Shown: positions 19,990-30,931, counted from the stretch's first letter. The stretch is 64,000 bases of DNA from Pseudomonas sichuanensis (GCF_003231305.1 NZ_QKVM01000015.1:1-64000); one strand, 5' to 3'. A program made the numbers and translations. Notes: generated by a model from the letters alone, not told the origin.

Positions 19990-20018
19990 TAAAAACCCGG
20001 CGCGATGGCCGGGTTTTT
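19990..20018. terminator. Bidirectional rho-independent terminator
   Basis: AAAAACCCGGC (19991-20001) pairs perfectly with GCCGGGTTTTT (20008-20018) around a six-base loop, giving U-tracts in both directions. It ends the pmbA transcript on the minus strand and insulates the Fur-controlled fagA promoter. Confidence 0.9.
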
Positions 20019-20054
20019 ATCAGGCTTTGCAATCAGGCCCGTGGGAGCGGCAGA

Positions 20055-21401
20055 TCAGCTGCCCGCCACCGTCATCCGCTCGATCAGTACCGAGCCACTG
20101 TGGATATTGCTGCGGGTTTCGATATCGCTGCCAATCGCCACGATTTGCTGGAACATGTCTTTCATATTGCCGGCGATGGTCACTTCCTGCACCGCATGCT
20201 GGATCTCGCCGTTTTCTACCCAGAAGCCGGCCGCACCACGGGAATAGTCGCCGGTGACCATGTTCAGGCCGTGCCCCATCAGCTCGGTCACCAGCAGGCC
20301 GCGCCCCATGCGACGGATCAACGCCGCCTGGTCCTCGACCCCATGGGTGACGAACAGGTTGTGCACACCGCCGGAGTTGGCGGTGCTCGGCAGCCCCAGC
20401 TTGCGCCCGGAATAGGTGCCGAGGATGTAGGAGACCAGCTCACCCTTGTCGACGAATGGCTTGGCGTAGGTAGCCAGACCATCACCGTCAAACGAGGCAC
20501 TGCCCAGCGCTCGCGGAATGTGCGGGCGCTCATCCAGGGTCAGCCAGGTGGGGAACAGGCGCTGGCCAAGGGTACCTTCGAGGAAAGACGACTTGCGGTA
20601 CAGGTTGCCGCCGGAGATCGCCGAAAGGAAGCTGCCGAACAGCCCGCCCGCCAACTCGGCACTGAACAGCACCGGCACTTCGCAGGTCGGCACCGGTCGG
20701 GCCCCCAGGCGGCTGGCGGCGCGCTGGGCGGCGCGCACGCCAATGCTGCTCGGGTCGGCCAGCAAATGGCCCTGGCGATTGACGTCGTACCAGTAGTCAC
20801 GCTGCATCTGCCCGTCACCCTCGGCGATCATCACGCAGCTCAGGCTGTGGCGGGTGGAGGCGTAGCCGCCGATGAAGCCATGGCTGTTGCCGTACACCCG
20901 CACGCCTTGGTGGGTATTGAGCGTGGTGCCATCGGCATTGAGGATGCGCTTGTCGGCATCGAAGGCGGCAGCCTCGCAGGCCAACGCCATCTCGATGGCC
21001 TTTTCCGGCTCGATGTCCCAATCGTGGTACAGATCGAGGTCGGGCAGCTCCCGGGCCATCAGCGCCGCATCGGCCAGGCCCGAGCAATCGTCTTCGGAAG
21101 TATGCTTGGCGATGGCCAGTGCCGCCGCGACGGTCTCGCGGATCGCCTCAGGGCCGCTGGCCGAGGTGCTGGCCGAGCCTTTGCGCTGGCCAACGTAGAG
21201 GGTGATGCCGAAGCCCTGATCGCGGTTGAACTCGACGGTCTCGACTTCGCGCTGGCGCACGCTGGTGGACAGGCCCTGCTCCAGCGACACCGCCACTTCG
21301 CAGGCGCTGGCGCCCTGGCGACGCGCTTCGGCGACGATCGCTTCGACCTGTTCCTGCAACGCCGGCAGGTCCTTGGGGCCTACGCTCTGGACTGCACTCA
21401 T
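20055..21401 (-). CDS. pmbA: TldE/PmbA metalloprotease subunit
   Basis: Half of the TldD-TldE heterodimeric protease, which in E. coli degrades unfolded peptides, matures microcin B17 and acts on the CcdA antitoxin. The 448 residues show the PmbA/TldE family features: [61 protein letters not shown] near the C-terminus. It lacks the HExxxH found in TldD, as expected of the non-catalytic partner. I chose the ATG at 21401. Its partner tldD is 0.7 kb away on the same strand, separated by the opposite-strand darP. Confidence 0.94.
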   Translation of the reverse strand: MSAVQSVGPKDLPALQEQVEAIVAEARRQGASACEVAVSLEQGLSTSVRQREVETVEFNRDQGFGITLYVGQRKGSASTSASGPEAIRETVAAALAIAKHTSEDDCSGLADAALMARELPDLDLYHDWDIEPEKAIEMALACEAAAFDADKRILNADGTTLNTHQGVRVYGNSHGFIGGYASTRHSLSCVMIAEGDGQMQRDYWYDVNRQGHLLADPSSIGVRAAQRAASRLGARPVPTCEVPVLFSAELAGGLFGSFLSAISGGNLYRKSSFLEGTLGQRLFPTWLTLDERPHIPRALGSASFDGDGLATYAKPFVDKGELVSYILGTYSGRKLGLPSTANSGGVHNLFVTHGVEDQAALIRRMGRGLLVTELMGHGLNMVTGDYSRGAAGFWVENGEIQHAVQEVTIAGNMKDMFQQIVAIGSDIETRSNIHSGSVLIERMTVAGS

Positions 21402-21510
21402 GGTTCTCTCCACTGAAAATTCTGCGTACGGCTTGGGTCATTCTACGACCGGGCCGGACAAGCGGCCCCCGACTGGTTATCATGGCGGCGATTTCTTGCG
21501 GACGGCCCCC

Positions 21511-22032
21511 ATGGTTGATTCTTACGACGACGCCTTCGATGGCGAAAAAAGCAAAACCCAGATCAAGCGCGAGCTGCATGCGCTGGTCGAACTCGGTGAG
21601 CGCCTCACCACCCTCAAGGCCGACACCCTGGCGCGCCTGCCGCTGACCGACGAGCTGCGCAAGGCGCTGGCCGAGGCCAGCAAGCACGTTGCCCATGGCG
21701 CCCGTAAACGCCACATGTCGTTCGTCGGCAAGCTGATGCGCGTGCAGGACCTGGACGCCATCCATGCCGTGCTCGACCAGATCGACAGCTCGACCCGTCA
21801 GTACAACGAGCGCTTCCACAACCTCGAGCGCTGGCGCGACCGCCTGATCGACGGTAACGACGAGGACCTCGAGCGCTTCGTCAACGAGTACCCCGACACC
21901 GACCGCCAGCAACTGCGCTCGCTGATCCGTCATGCCCAGCACGAGAAGGCGCGGAACAAGCCGCCTGCTGCCATGCGTAAAGTGTTCAAGTACATCCGCG
22001 AGCTCGACGAGACTCAGCGCGGCCTGCGTTGA
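21511..22032 (+). CDS. darP: Ribosome-associated protein DarP (YjgA, DUF615)
   Basis: A 173-residue charged, helical protein of the DUF615/YjgA family, which associates with late 50S ribosomal precursors. Typical segments are [27 protein letters not shown]-like [30 protein letters not shown] and the C-terminal [10 protein letters not shown] chose the ATG at 21511, which gives the normal length. It is the only plus-strand gene between pmbA and tldD, and a REP pair follows its stop. Confidence 0.93.
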   Translation: MVDSYDDAFDGEKSKTQIKRELHALVELGERLTTLKADTLARLPLTDELRKALAEASKHVAHGARKRHMSFVGKLMRVQDLDAIHAVLDQIDSSTRQYNERFHNLERWRDRLIDGNDEDLERFVNEYPDTDRQQLRSLIRHAQHEKARNKPPAAMRKVFKYIRELDETQRGLR

Positions 22033-22036
22033 GCCC

Positions 22037-22088
22037 ATCGCGGGGCAAGCCCGCTCCCACAAACGTGGGAGCGGGCTTGCCCCGCGAT
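22037..22088. repeat. REP pair (inverted)
   Basis: Two inverted copies of the core GCGGGGCAAGCCCGCTCCCA separated by a very short loop form a long hairpin between the convergent darP and tldD 3' ends. This is the main REP type of the window. Confidence 0.93.
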
Positions 22089-22094
22089 CGTTCA

Positions 22095-23534
22095 TCAAGC
22101 GCCCGTACCGCCCACGGTAATGGCGTCCAGCTTCAGGGTCGGCTGGCCAACGCCCACCGGCACCGACTGCCCATCCTTCCCGCACGTCCCCACACCGCTG
22201 TCCAGTGCCAGGTCATTGCCGACCATCGACACCCGGCTCATCGCCTCCGGACCATTGCCGATCAACGTGGCGCCCTTGACCGGCGCGGTGATCTTGCCGT
22301 CCTCGATCAGGTAGGCCTCGCTGGTGGAGAACACGAACTTGCCGCTGGTGATGTCCACCTGGCCACCGCCGAGGTTGGCGCAATAGATGCCCTTCTTCAC
22401 CGAGGCGATGATCTCCTGCGGGTCGCTGTCGCCAGCACGCATGTAGGTGTTGGTCATGCGCGGCATCGGCAGGTGGGCGTAGGATTCGCGACGGCCGTTA
22501 CCGGTCACCGCCATGCCCATCAGGCGGGCGTTGAGCTTGTCCTGCATGTAGCCCTTGAGGATGCCGTTCTCGATCAGCGTGGTGCACTCGGTCGGGGTAC
22601 CTTCGTCATCGACGCTCAGCGAACCGCGGCGCCCTTGCAGGGTGCCGTCGTCGACGATGGTGCACAGGCTCGACGCCACTTTCTCACCGATGCGCCCGCT
22701 GAACGCCGAGCTGCCCTTGCGGTTGAAGTCGCCCTCCAGGCCATGGCCGACCGCTTCATGCAGCAGCACGCCGGACCAGCCAGAGCCCAGCACCACCGGC
22801 AGGGTACCGGCAGGCGCAGGGATCGCTTCGAGGTTGACCAGCGCCTGGCGCAGCGCCTCGCGGGCGTAGCCCATCACCCGCTCCTCGGTGAAATAGCGGT
22901 AGTCGGTACGCCCGCCACCGCCCTGCCCGCCGCGCTCGCGACGGCCGTTCTGCTCGACGATCACGCTGACGTTGAAACGCACCAGCGGCCGAATGTCGGC
23001 AGCCAGGCTGCCATCGGCGGCGGCAATCAGGATGCGCTCCCACACCCCGGCCATGCTCACGCTGACCTGCTGGATCCGCGGATCGAGCGCACGGGTGGCG
23101 GCATCGACGCGCTTGAGCAACTCGACCTTCTCGGCACGGCTGAGCACGTCCAGAGGGTTGTCCGGCGCATACAGCGCGGTCACGTCCTGGCTGCGGAACG
23201 CCTGCACCGTGCCGTTCTGCCCGGCGCGGGAGATCGAGCGGGCGGCGCGAGCGGCCGACGTCAGGGCTTCAAGGTTGATCGCATTGCTGTAGGCAAAGCC
23301 GGTTTTCTCGCCGGACTGGGCACGCACGCCCACGCCTTGGTCGAGGTTGAAACTGCCTTCTTTGACGATGCCATCTTCCAGCGCCCAGGTTTCCGAAATC
23401 TGGCCCTGGAAATACAGGTCTGCCGCGTCGATACCGGGGCCCGCCAACTCGCCGAGCACCGTCTGCAAGCTGTCGAGGGTCAATCCGCCCGGGGCCAGGA
23501 GCTGCTCACTGACGGTGGATAACATCTGGCTCAT
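22095..23534 (-). CDS. tldD: Metalloprotease TldD
   Basis: Catalytic subunit of the TldD-TldE protease. The 479 residues include the zinc motif [12 protein letters not shown] (HExxxH, near residue 262), the family stretch [16 protein letters not shown] and [27 protein letters not shown] in the C-terminal half. I chose the ATG at 23534 ([17 protein letters not shown]); longer frames run into the upstream amidase gene. Only two bases separate it from the stop of that gene, so yhdP, the amidase and tldD form one operon. Confidence 0.95.
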   Translation of the reverse strand: MSQMLSTVSEQLLAPGGLTLDSLQTVLGELAGPGIDAADLYFQGQISETWALEDGIVKEGSFNLDQGVGVRAQSGEKTGFAYSNAINLEALTSAARAARSISRAGQNGTVQAFRSQDVTALYAPDNPLDVLSRAEKVELLKRVDAATRALDPRIQQVSVSMAGVWERILIAAADGSLAADIRPLVRFNVSVIVEQNGRRERGGQGGGGRTDYRYFTEERVMGYAREALRQALVNLEAIPAPAGTLPVVLGSGWSGVLLHEAVGHGLEGDFNRKGSSAFSGRIGEKVASSLCTIVDDGTLQGRRGSLSVDDEGTPTECTTLIENGILKGYMQDKLNARLMGMAVTGNGRRESYAHLPMPRMTNTYMRAGDSDPQEIIASVKKGIYCANLGGGQVDITSGKFVFSTSEAYLIEDGKITAPVKGATLIGNGPEAMSRVSMVGNDLALDSGVGTCGKDGQSVPVGVGQPTLKLDAITVGGTGA

Positions 23535-23536
23535 AG

Positions 23537-24388
23537 TCACTCCGAGGTCTGCGCAGGCCGCAAAGCGTCCTGCGGGAAAAAGCGCCGGTGGGTAAGCACC
23601 GGCATGCGCGCCCGGATGGACGCCTGTTCTTCGCTGTCGCGCGTGGCCAGCAAGACCGCTTCGCCGCGCGCCTGTTGCGCGACGATCCGCCCCCAAGGGT
23701 CGACGATCGCCGCCTGGCCGTGGGTTTCCCGCGGCCCTGGATGCATGCCGCCCTGGGCGGCGGCCAGTACATAGCACTGGGTCTCGATGGCCCGCGCACG
23801 GATCAGCACCTCCCAGTGCGCCGCGCCGGTCACCGCGGTGAACGCCGCCGGTGCACTGATCAGCTCGGCACCGGCAGCGCGCAGGGCGCTGTACAGCTCG
23901 GGGAAGCGCAGGTCGTAGCACACCGACAAGCCCAGGCGCCCCACTGGCGTATCGGCGACCACCACCTGGCTGCCATGGGCGTAATCGTCCGACTCGCGGT
24001 AGCGGCCACGGTTGTCGGCCACATCCACGTCGAACAGGTGCAGCTTGTCGTAGCGCGCGGCGATCTCGCCGTGCTCATCGATCAGCAGCGAGCAGGCGTG
24101 GGACTTTGCCTCAGGCTGGCCGACCGGTGGCAGCGGCAACGTGCCGGCGACAATCCATAACTTGAGGTCGCGGGCCGTGCGTTTCAACCACGGCAGGATC
24201 GGCCCCTCGCCCAGGGCCTCGGCCCGCCCGATGGCGGCAGCGTCGCGCCGGCCCATGGCCGCGAAGTTCTCTGGCAGCACCGCCAGCCGCGCGCCGCCGG
24301 CAGCGGCCTGCTCGAGCAGCGCAGCAGCACGTTGCAGGTTGGCCAGCACATCGTCCTGGCTGACCATCTGGATCACTGCTGACGTCAT
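23537..24388 (-). CDS. Nitrilase-superfamily amidase (Nit2/deaminated glutathione amidase type)
   Basis: A carbon-nitrogen hydrolase of 283 residues. The catalytic Glu-Lys-Cys triad is visible in [25 protein letters not shown] and [14 protein letters not shown]. The closest remembered relatives are deaminated glutathione amidases (NitB, Nit1) that repair off-target transamination products, often next to yhdP in gammaproteobacteria. The substrate cannot be fixed from sequence. It lies 13 bases after yhdP and 2 bases before tldD. Confidence 0.88.
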   Translation of the reverse strand: MTSAVIQMVSQDDVLANLQRAAALLEQAAAGGARLAVLPENFAAMGRRDAAAIGRAEALGEGPILPWLKRTARDLKLWIVAGTLPLPPVGQPEAKSHACSLLIDEHGEIAARYDKLHLFDVDVADNRGRYRESDDYAHGSQVVVADTPVGRLGLSVCYDLRFPELYSALRAAGAELISAPAAFTAVTGAAHWEVLIRARAIETQCYVLAAAQGGMHPGPRETHGQAAIVDPWGRIVAQQARGEAVLLATRDSEEQASIRARMPVLTHRRFFPQDALRPAQTSE

Positions 24389-24401
24389 CGCAACCCCGGG
24401 C

Positions 24402-27400
24402 TTATTTATCAAAAGGTTTCACAAAGGTGATTTTAGGCTCTTTCACCGGCCCCTCGACGCGGTAATGCACGCTGGCAAAACGCGCCACACGGTCGCCGAT
24501 CAGGCGGTCGACCAGGAACAGCGCCCCACCCACCGCCGGCGCACCGATGATCAGCGCGGCGAGCGGCAGGTTGTTGGTCACCGGCAGCGTCACCATCAGG
24601 TTGGCGTCGATCCGATCGCGCGCCAGATCCAGGGTGCCATCGAGCTCGAAGTTGCTCGACGGGCCAGTGACGGTGATCGGCTCGCGGGTCACGTACACCC
24701 CCTCGCTCGCCACCAGCAGGCCTTTCACCCGGTCGTAGGCCAGGCCCTTGCTGAACAGGTCGGAGAAGTCCAGGCGCAAGCGCCGGCCAATCGAGTTGAA
24801 ATTGAGCAGGCCGAACACCCGCAGGGCCTGGGCGCTGCCTTCGACCTCGATGAACTGGCCGGAACGCAGCGCCGCGTCGAGGCTGCCCGAATAGCGATTG
24901 AGGCTCACCCAGGCCGGCGAGCCCGGCCAGCGGCCATCCACGTCCATGCGGAAGTCACGGCTGGTCACGGTGGGCGCAAAGCCCCAGGCCTTGAGCACAT
25001 CGCTCAGGTTCTTGCCGTCCAGGCGGCCCTTGTACCAGCTCGACGTGCTGCCCGGTTCACCTTCCCAACCGCCACTGCCATCGATGTGCAGGCCCTTGAG
25101 GTCCAGATCGACGTCGCTGAGGGCGATACCACGGGGCACCTGGCGCAGTTTCAGGGTTGCACTGCCGAACAGGTCGTCGCCCCGATACAGCTTGTCGATG
25201 GTCAGGTCCAGCGGCGGCACGTTGCGTGGGTCGACGCCGGCCAACGGGTCCGGGGCGTTCTCCGGCGCGGTCACGCCTGGATCGGCGGGCGGCAGGCGCA
25301 GCGATGGCAGGCGGATGGTGAGCGGCACACCTTTGGCATCGGGAATACGTGCATTGCCGATCACTTCCTTGCTGTCCAGACGCAGGTCCCAGGCTGGGCC
25401 GCTGCGCGACAGGCGCACCACGGCCTGGTTGAGGTCCATGCCGAAAGCCTTGAGCTGGCCGATGCTCAGGTCGACGCCTTGCAGGTTCTGCCGGGCACTG
25501 CCGCCTGGGTCCTGGCCGGCCAGGCTCGACATCTGTGCCTGCCAGGGGGCCAGGTCCAGCGTTTCGAGGTGTCCACGGACCCGCAAGCCCTGGCCGCCGG
25601 GCGGGTTGGCCTCACCGCTGCCCAGCAGCAGTTCGCCACGGCCCTGGCCAAGTTTGTCGGCGGGCGCGGCATAGGCAAAGCGGGCCAGGTCTGCATAACC
25701 TGCATCGATACGCCGCTCCGGGCCTTGCAACGTCAAGCTGAAGCGGCTGTCGCGGATATCCGAGGCCGCCTTGCCGAATGGCGCCGGCAAGTCGATGGCC
25801 AGGCCTTTGAGCGAGGAGTTGACGGTCAGCCGGTTATCGCGGCTGCCCAGCAGCAATTGCAACTGATAGGGCAGCTCACCCGAAACAGGCAGCGCCTGCT
25901 GGAACTGCAGCCAGTCGGTCAGCGCCTTGAGGCCCACCTGGCCATTGGCGGTGATGCGGCTCTGGATCTGCCCGTCCTTGCCTTCGGCGGCAATCTGCGC
26001 CGTGACCGGCTTGCCGAACGCCTGCAAAGCAATGTCCTTGCCGCTCAGCCCCTTGTCGTAATCGAAGCTGAAATCACCTTTGAGGCGGCTCAGTTCCAGG
26101 GTTGGCGGCGCCACCTTGAGCGTGGCGTTCGCGGTAGCAAAGTCCACCAGCACCTTGGGCCGCTGGCCATGCTCCAGAGGAATGTCCAGCTTGACCTTGC
26201 CCTTGAGCGGCCCCTCGCCTTCCCAGCCGGCGAAGATCGCCCCGGTGCCGATGGGGGCTTCCTTGAGAATCTTCAGGCCATCGCCGAGGCTGCCGTCGAA
26301 ATCGCCATCCAGGTAAAGGTGGCTGTGCTGCCCCGCGTCGACATGTGGAATGTTGACGCGCACATCACTGACCTTGGTGTCGAGCAGCATGCCGCTTCGG
26401 GCATTGACGCGAACACCGGTGTCTTCGATGAAGACCTCGCCGTCCACCTGCTGCACCTGCGGCCAGCCCGGCTGGAAGTCCAATGCCGCGTCATGCACCT
26501 TGAAGAACAGGCTGATGTCGCGGGCATGTGGCGGCGCGCCATGGTTGAGCGAGCCCTGGTACTGGAAGTAGCCCTCGTCGACGTTGCCCTTGACGATGGC
26601 ACTGCGCAGCCATTCGTCGAGCGCCGGGCTGAGCACCTCGGGCAGGTACTTGGCGGTGTAGCGGCCGTCACCTTCGGTCATGCCGACCCGCAGGTCCATG
26701 TAGTCTTCGCGGCCCTCTTCGAACAGCAGCCGGATCAGGAAGTCAGCCGCGATCTTGCCCTCCTCGCCCAGCACCTTGATGTAGGGGGCGATCAGCGTGA
26801 ATCCTTCCTTGTCGAGCTTCCAGGTCAGGCGGGCGTTGGCCTTCTGGTAATGCCAGGGTTTGGCGAAGATCGGGTACAAGTGCAGCATGAACGCTTCGGT
26901 ATCCAGGCGCAGCTCGCCCTGCCCCAGGTCGCCGCTGATGGCGCCGCTGACATTCCCGGCCGCAGGCGCTCCGTGGTAGGCGTCGAAGCCGACCTTCTCC
27001 AGGTTGGCGGCGAACTGCACACGCTGGTCGCCTTCGGCCTTGGGGCGGATGTCCAGGCGCACATTGCGCAAGGCACCCGTGACCTTGAGGGCATCGACCA
27101 CGGCCTTGAGGTTGTCCGGCAGCGGCGCCAGGGCGTCGATCAAGGGGGTCAGGGGCGTCAGCTCGAGGCGATCGGCCTGGACCTGCCAGGACTCCTCGGC
27201 CGGCGTCTGTCCGGCACGCTGCGCCAATTGCAGGTGAGATTCCCAGCGGGTCTTGCCGATGCTCGCGGCGAGCGAGTCCACGGCTACATCGAAACCTTCG
27301 CTACGACGCTGGAACCAGGCCGACAACGCCAGGTTGTCCAGGGCGACCGCTTTACGCTCGCTGTAGGCGCCCTTGAGTTGCGGTGCATTCAGACGCACCA

Positions 27401-28211
27401 CGGCGCGTTGCAATTGGCCCTGGCTCCAGTCCACCCAGAATTCCCCGCCGGCCCGCAGGGTATCGGCTTGCCACTGGCCCAGCAGGCGCGGCGGCAGCCA
27501 GCGCGCCCAGTCGCTCTGCGGCAGGCTGAAATAGGCTTCGACCTGGCCATCGCGCCAGGCCTTGGCCGTGGCCCGGCTGCGCAGGCTAACGGCCAGCGGC
27601 TGGCCATCGGGCAAGGTGGCGCGCAGGTCCAGGCTCTGGCGCGAGGCACCGGCCTGCAGGCCGAGGCTGACATAGGTGAGGGTGAGGGGATCGCGCTGCC
27701 ACGGGTGCAAGGTAACCTGGCTGTCGAACAGGTCGACCCGGCCCAACTGACGCAGGCGCTTGAGGGCATCTGCCAGGTCGAGCGGCGCATCATCCTTGTG
27801 CGGCAAGCCTTCCAGGGCCCAGGCGCCCTGCTCGTTTTCACGCAGGATCAACTGCAGGCCACCGAGCTGGATGCGCGCCAGGCGCACTTCGCGCGCCTTG
27901 AGGCTGGCCCACAGGTCCGGCACCAGCTTGACGTCGTCCAGGCGCAGCGCGGCGGTGCCTTCGCCCAGTTGCAGGTCGCGCACCCGCAGGACCGGGGCCA
28001 GGCCGCTCCAGCGGCCTTCCAGCGCCCCTACGTGCACAGGCAGGCCCAAGGCCTGTTCGGCCTTGAGCTCAGCGTCCGCACGGTATTCGGCGACCAGCGG
28101 TATCAGTTGCCGACCGAGGCTGACGTACAGCGCCACCAGCACCGCCAGCAGGGCGCAAATTGCCAACCCCCAGCGGGTCAAGGCGCTCAGAACGCGGGTC
28201 AGACGCTCCAT
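24402..28211 (-). CDS. YhdP-family AsmA-like envelope protein (TIGR02099)
   Basis: A very large (1269-residue) inner-membrane-anchored protein of the YhdP/AsmA-like family. Family members span the periplasm as bridge-like lipid-transfer proteins that deliver phospholipid to the outer membrane. One N-terminal membrane helix (LTRWGLAICALLAVLVALYV) follows MERLTRVLSA. The rest is periplasmic, with the DUF3971-type repeats and an AsmA-like C-terminal part (SSNFELDGTLDLARDRIDANLMVTLPVT...). An ATG two codons earlier is in frame. It heads the yhdP-amidase-tldD operon, 80 bases after rng. Confidence 0.92.
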   Translation of the reverse strand: MERLTRVLSALTRWGLAICALLAVLVALYVSLGRQLIPLVAEYRADAELKAEQALGLPVHVGALEGRWSGLAPVLRVRDLQLGEGTAALRLDDVKLVPDLWASLKAREVRLARIQLGGLQLILRENEQGAWALEGLPHKDDAPLDLADALKRLRQLGRVDLFDSQVTLHPWQRDPLTLTYVSLGLQAGASRQSLDLRATLPDGQPLAVSLRSRATAKAWRDGQVEAYFSLPQSDWARWLPPRLLGQWQADTLRAGGEFWVDWSQGQLQRAVVRLNAPQLKGAYSERKAVALDNLALSAWFQRRSEGFDVAVDSLAASIGKTRWESHLQLAQRAGQTPAEESWQVQADRLELTPLTPLIDALAPLPDNLKAVVDALKVTGALRNVRLDIRPKAEGDQRVQFAANLEKVGFDAYHGAPAAGNVSGAISGDLGQGELRLDTEAFMLHLYPIFAKPWHYQKANARLTWKLDKEGFTLIAPYIKVLGEEGKIAADFLIRLLFEEGREDYMDLRVGMTEGDGRYTAKYLPEVLSPALDEWLRSAIVKGNVDEGYFQYQGSLNHGAPPHARDISLFFKVHDAALDFQPGWPQVQQVDGEVFIEDTGVRVNARSGMLLDTKVSDVRVNIPHVDAGQHSHLYLDGDFDGSLGDGLKILKEAPIGTGAIFAGWEGEGPLKGKVKLDIPLEHGQRPKVLVDFATANATLKVAPPTLELSRLKGDFSFDYDKGLSGKDIALQAFGKPVTAQIAAEGKDGQIQSRITANGQVGLKALTDWLQFQQALPVSGELPYQLQLLLGSRDNRLTVNSSLKGLAIDLPAPFGKAASDIRDSRFSLTLQGPERRIDAGYADLARFAYAAPADKLGQGRGELLLGSGEANPPGGQGLRVRGHLETLDLAPWQAQMSSLAGQDPGGSARQNLQGVDLSIGQLKAFGMDLNQAVVRLSRSGPAWDLRLDSKEVIGNARIPDAKGVPLTIRLPSLRLPPADPGVTAPENAPDPLAGVDPRNVPPLDLTIDKLYRGDDLFGSATLKLRQVPRGIALSDVDLDLKGLHIDGSGGWEGEPGSTSSWYKGRLDGKNLSDVLKAWGFAPTVTSRDFRMDVDGRWPGSPAWVSLNRYSGSLDAALRSGQFIEVEGSAQALRVFGLLNFNSIGRRLRLDFSDLFSKGLAYDRVKGLLVASEGVYVTREPITVTGPSSNFELDGTLDLARDRIDANLMVTLPVTNNLPLAALIIGAPAVGGALFLVDRLIGDRVARFASVHYRVEGPVKEPKITFVKPFDK

Positions 28212-28299
28212 GGCCAAGGCCCTCCAAGTCGTCCACTAACTATGGCCGCTGAATAGCGCTTTGCCAGCCCGCCCCTGGGACAGATACGTTCAATGACGG

Positions 28300-29757
28300 T
28301 CAGAGCAGCACCACATCATATTGTTCCTGGGAATACATGGACTCGACCTGGAAGCGGATGGTTCGCCCGATGAAAGCCTCAAGTTCGGCGACGTTACCCG
28401 ACTCTTCGTCCAGCAGCCGGTCGACCACCTTCTGGTTGGCCAGTACCCGATAGCCCTCTGCCTGGTAGGCGCGGGCTTCGCGAAGGATCTCACGGAAGAT
28501 CTCATAGCAAATGGTCTCGGGCGTCTTCAGCTTGCCGCGCCCCTGGCAGGCGGCGCACGGCTCGCACAGCACCTGTTCAAGGCTCTCGCGGGTGCGTTTG
28601 CGGGTCATCTGCACCAAGCCCAGCTCGGTGATGCCGATGATGTTGGTCTTGGCGTGATCGCGCTCCAACTGCTTTTCCAGCGTGCGCAGCACCTGGCGTT
28701 GGTGCTCTTCGTCTTCCATGTCGATGAAGTCGATGATGATGATCCCGCCGATGTTGCGCAGGCGCAGTTGACGGGCAATGGCTGTGGCCGCTTCCAGGTT
28801 GGTCTTGAAAATGGTCTCTTCAAGGTTGCGATGGCCAACGAACGCGCCGGTGTTGACGTCGATGGTGGTCATGGCCTCCGCCGGGTCGACCACCAGGTAG
28901 CCGCCGGACTTGAGCGGCACCTTGCGCTCCAGGGCACGCTGGATTTCATCCTCCACGCCATACAGGTCGAAGATCGGCCGCTCGCCCGGGTAGTGCTCGA
29001 GGCGATCGGCGATTTCCGGCATCAGTTCGCCGACGAACTGCGTGGTCTTCTGGAAGGTTTCCCGCGAATCGATGCGGATCTTCTCGATCTTGGCGTTGAC
29101 CAGGTCGCGCAGCGTTCGCAGCGCCAGGCCCAGGTCTTCATAGATCACGGTAGGGGCGCCACAGGTCTTGATCTGCGAGCCGATCTGCTCCCACAGGCGG
29201 CGCAGGTAGCGGATGTCCTGGAGAATGTCTTCGGCACGCGCGCCCTCGGCGGCGGTGCGCAGGATGAACCCGCCGGCGTCCTTCATCTCTTCCTGGGCCA
29301 TGCAATCGGTGACCACCTGCTTGAGGCGATCACGCTCGGCTTCTTCCTCGATTTTCAGCGAGATGCCGACATGGCTGCTGCGCGGCATGTACACCAGGTA
29401 GCGCGAAGGGATCGACAACTGGGTGGTGAGGCGCGCGCCCTTGGTACCGATGGGGTCCTTGGTCACCTGCACCACCAGTGCCTGCCCTTCATGCACCAGT
29501 GCAGTGATGGTCTCTACCGCCGACCCTTCGCGCAGGGAAATTTCCGAGGCATGGATGAACGCCGCACGCTCAAGGCCGATATCGACGAACGCCGCCTGCA
29601 TGCCCGGCAACACCCTGACCACCTTGCCTTTATAGATGTTGCCGACGATGCCGCGGCGCTGGGTGCGCTCTACGTGCACCTCCTGCAGGACACCGTTCTC
29701 CACCACTGCCACGCGTGATTCCATCGGGGTGATGTTGATCAGGATCTCTTCACTCAT
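28300..29757 (-). CDS. rng: Ribonuclease G
   Basis: RNase E/G-family endoribonuclease; matures the 5' end of 16S rRNA and turns over some mRNAs. The 485 residues comprise the catalytic part only, without the long C-terminal scaffold of RNase E. An S1 domain (RRGIVGNIYKGKVVRVLPGMQAAFVDIGLERAAFIH) is followed by the 5'-sensor and DNase I-like domains with TIDVNTGAFVG and IIIDFIDM metal-site acids, and the zinc-link cysteines CEPCAACQGRG. It lies in the mreBCD-maf-rng order known from E. coli. Confidence 0.96.
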   Translation of the reverse strand: MSEEILINITPMESRVAVVENGVLQEVHVERTQRRGIVGNIYKGKVVRVLPGMQAAFVDIGLERAAFIHASEISLREGSAVETITALVHEGQALVVQVTKDPIGTKGARLTTQLSIPSRYLVYMPRSSHVGISLKIEEEAERDRLKQVVTDCMAQEEMKDAGGFILRTAAEGARAEDILQDIRYLRRLWEQIGSQIKTCGAPTVIYEDLGLALRTLRDLVNAKIEKIRIDSRETFQKTTQFVGELMPEIADRLEHYPGERPIFDLYGVEDEIQRALERKVPLKSGGYLVVDPAEAMTTIDVNTGAFVGHRNLEETIFKTNLEAATAIARQLRLRNIGGIIIIDFIDMEDEEHQRQVLRTLEKQLERDHAKTNIIGITELGLVQMTRKRTRESLEQVLCEPCAACQGRGKLKTPETICYEIFREILREARAYQAEGYRVLANQKVVDRLLDEESGNVAELEAFIGRTIRFQVESMYSQEQYDVVLL

Positions 29758-29810
29758 GGCAGGCTCTCGTCAAGGTTTTCGGTAATGATGGATCGCTGCG
29801 CGATGGCTGG

Positions 29811-30410
29811 CTAGCGCGGTTTCGAACCCTCTTGCGGCTGCCAGACGGCAACGGCGAATTGCTCCAGCAGCTCGGCGGTCTCGCTCAGGGGCAGGCCGAC
29901 CACGGCCGAATAGCTGCCCTCGATGCCGCTGACGAACACCGCGCCCAAGCCCTGGATGGCATAGCCACCGGCCTTGTCCAGCGGTTCGCCGCTGGCCCAG
30001 TAGCGCAGGGCTTCTTCGAAGGAGATGGCACGAAAACGCACGCTGGTGCTGACGCAACGGCTGATGCTGCGCTGGCCGTCGGTCAGCGCCACCGCGGTGA
30101 GCACCTGGTGCTCGCGCTTGGACAGGTCGCCGAGCATGGCCAGGAAGTGTTCGCGGTCTTCTGGCTTGCCGAGGATTTCATCGTCGAGCACCACCGTGGT
30201 GTCCGCGCCCAGCACCACGCCGTTGCCGTCGGTGTGGGCGAAACCGGCCACCGCCTTGGCCTGGGCCAGGCGCTCGACATAGGCTGCCGGGGCTTCGCCG
30301 GGCAATGGGGTTTCATCGATGGGGGCACTGACGACAGTGAACGGCACGCCGATCTGGGTCAGCAGCTCACGACGGCGCGGCGAACCGGAGGCCAGGTAAA
30401 GTTGAGGCAT
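29811..30410 (-). CDS. maf: Maf-family nucleoside triphosphate pyrophosphatase
   Basis: A house-cleaning nucleotide pyrophosphatase of the Maf/YhdE subgroup, which hydrolyses dTTP, UTP and modified pyrimidine nucleotides. The 199 residues begin with the signature [14 protein letters not shown] and contain [17 protein letters not shown] and [15 protein letters not shown], the metal-binding and substrate-specificity motifs. It sits between mreD and rng, its usual position in gammaproteobacteria. Confidence 0.94.
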   Translation of the reverse strand: MPQLYLASGSPRRRELLTQIGVPFTVVSAPIDETPLPGEAPAAYVERLAQAKAVAGFAHTDGNGVVLGADTTVVLDDEILGKPEDREHFLAMLGDLSKREHQVLTAVALTDGQRSISRCVSTSVRFRAISFEEALRYWASGEPLDKAGGYAIQGLGAVFVSGIEGSYSAVVGLPLSETAELLEQFAVAVWQPQEGSKPR

Positions 30411-30442
30411 ATGGACATCTCCCTGTCAGTGGTGGCGCAGCG

Positions 30443-30931
30443 TCAATGAATATGCAAGCGCACGCGCAAGCCGCGCAGGGCGAAGCTGACCCACGGCCAG
30501 AGCAAGGCACTGATCACCGCCGACCAGACCAGCGCCAGCGTTGGCAGGCGGTTGCCGGTCAGGGCGCTGAGCCATAGCTGGATCAGTTGGGCGATACCGA
30601 AGATCACCAGGATCACCAGGCTCTGCTGCCACATGGGGAACATGCGCAGGCGCTGCTGCAGCGACAGCACGAGGAACGTGATGAGGGTAAGGATGAGTGC
30701 GTTCTGCCCCAGCAAGGTGCCGTACAGCACGTCTTCGGCCAGGCCCAGCACGAAGGCGGTGGTCATGCCGACCTTAGTGGGCACAGTGAGGGTCCAGAAC
30801 GCCAGCAGCAACGCCAGCCACATGGGCCGGAACACTTCCATGAACTGAGGCATCGGCGAGACGCTGAGCAACAGGCCGACCGCAAAGGTCAGCCAGATGG
30901 CCCAGCCGTTTCTGCTACGGGTGCTGGCCAT
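30443..30931 (-). CDS. mreD: Rod-shape-determining membrane protein MreD
   Basis: A small polytopic inner-membrane protein of the elongasome that links MreB and MreC to peptidoglycan synthases. The 162 residues show five hydrophobic segments and the family motif VLGLAEDVLYGTLLGQNALILTLI. Its ATG overlaps the last base of mreC (TAATG), so translation is coupled. Confidence 0.93.
   Translation of the reverse strand: MASTRSRNGWAIWLTFAVGLLLSVSPMPQFMEVFRPMWLALLLAFWTLTVPTKVGMTTAFVLGLAEDVLYGTLLGQNALILTLITFLVLSLQQRLRMFPMWQQSLVILVIFGIAQLIQLWLSALTGNRLPTLALVWSAVISALLWPWVSFALRGLRVRLHIH

Noticed and set aside
20040..20060. CCGTGGGAGCGGC near the pmbA stop as a REP copy
   Set aside because: Only about a dozen bases match the REP core and there is no paired arm; too short to call.
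24141..28256. A plus-strand open frame of over 1300 codons
   Set aside because: It is antisense to yhdP, whose AsmA-like sequence, codon use and start are clear; long antisense frames are expected in GC-rich DNA.
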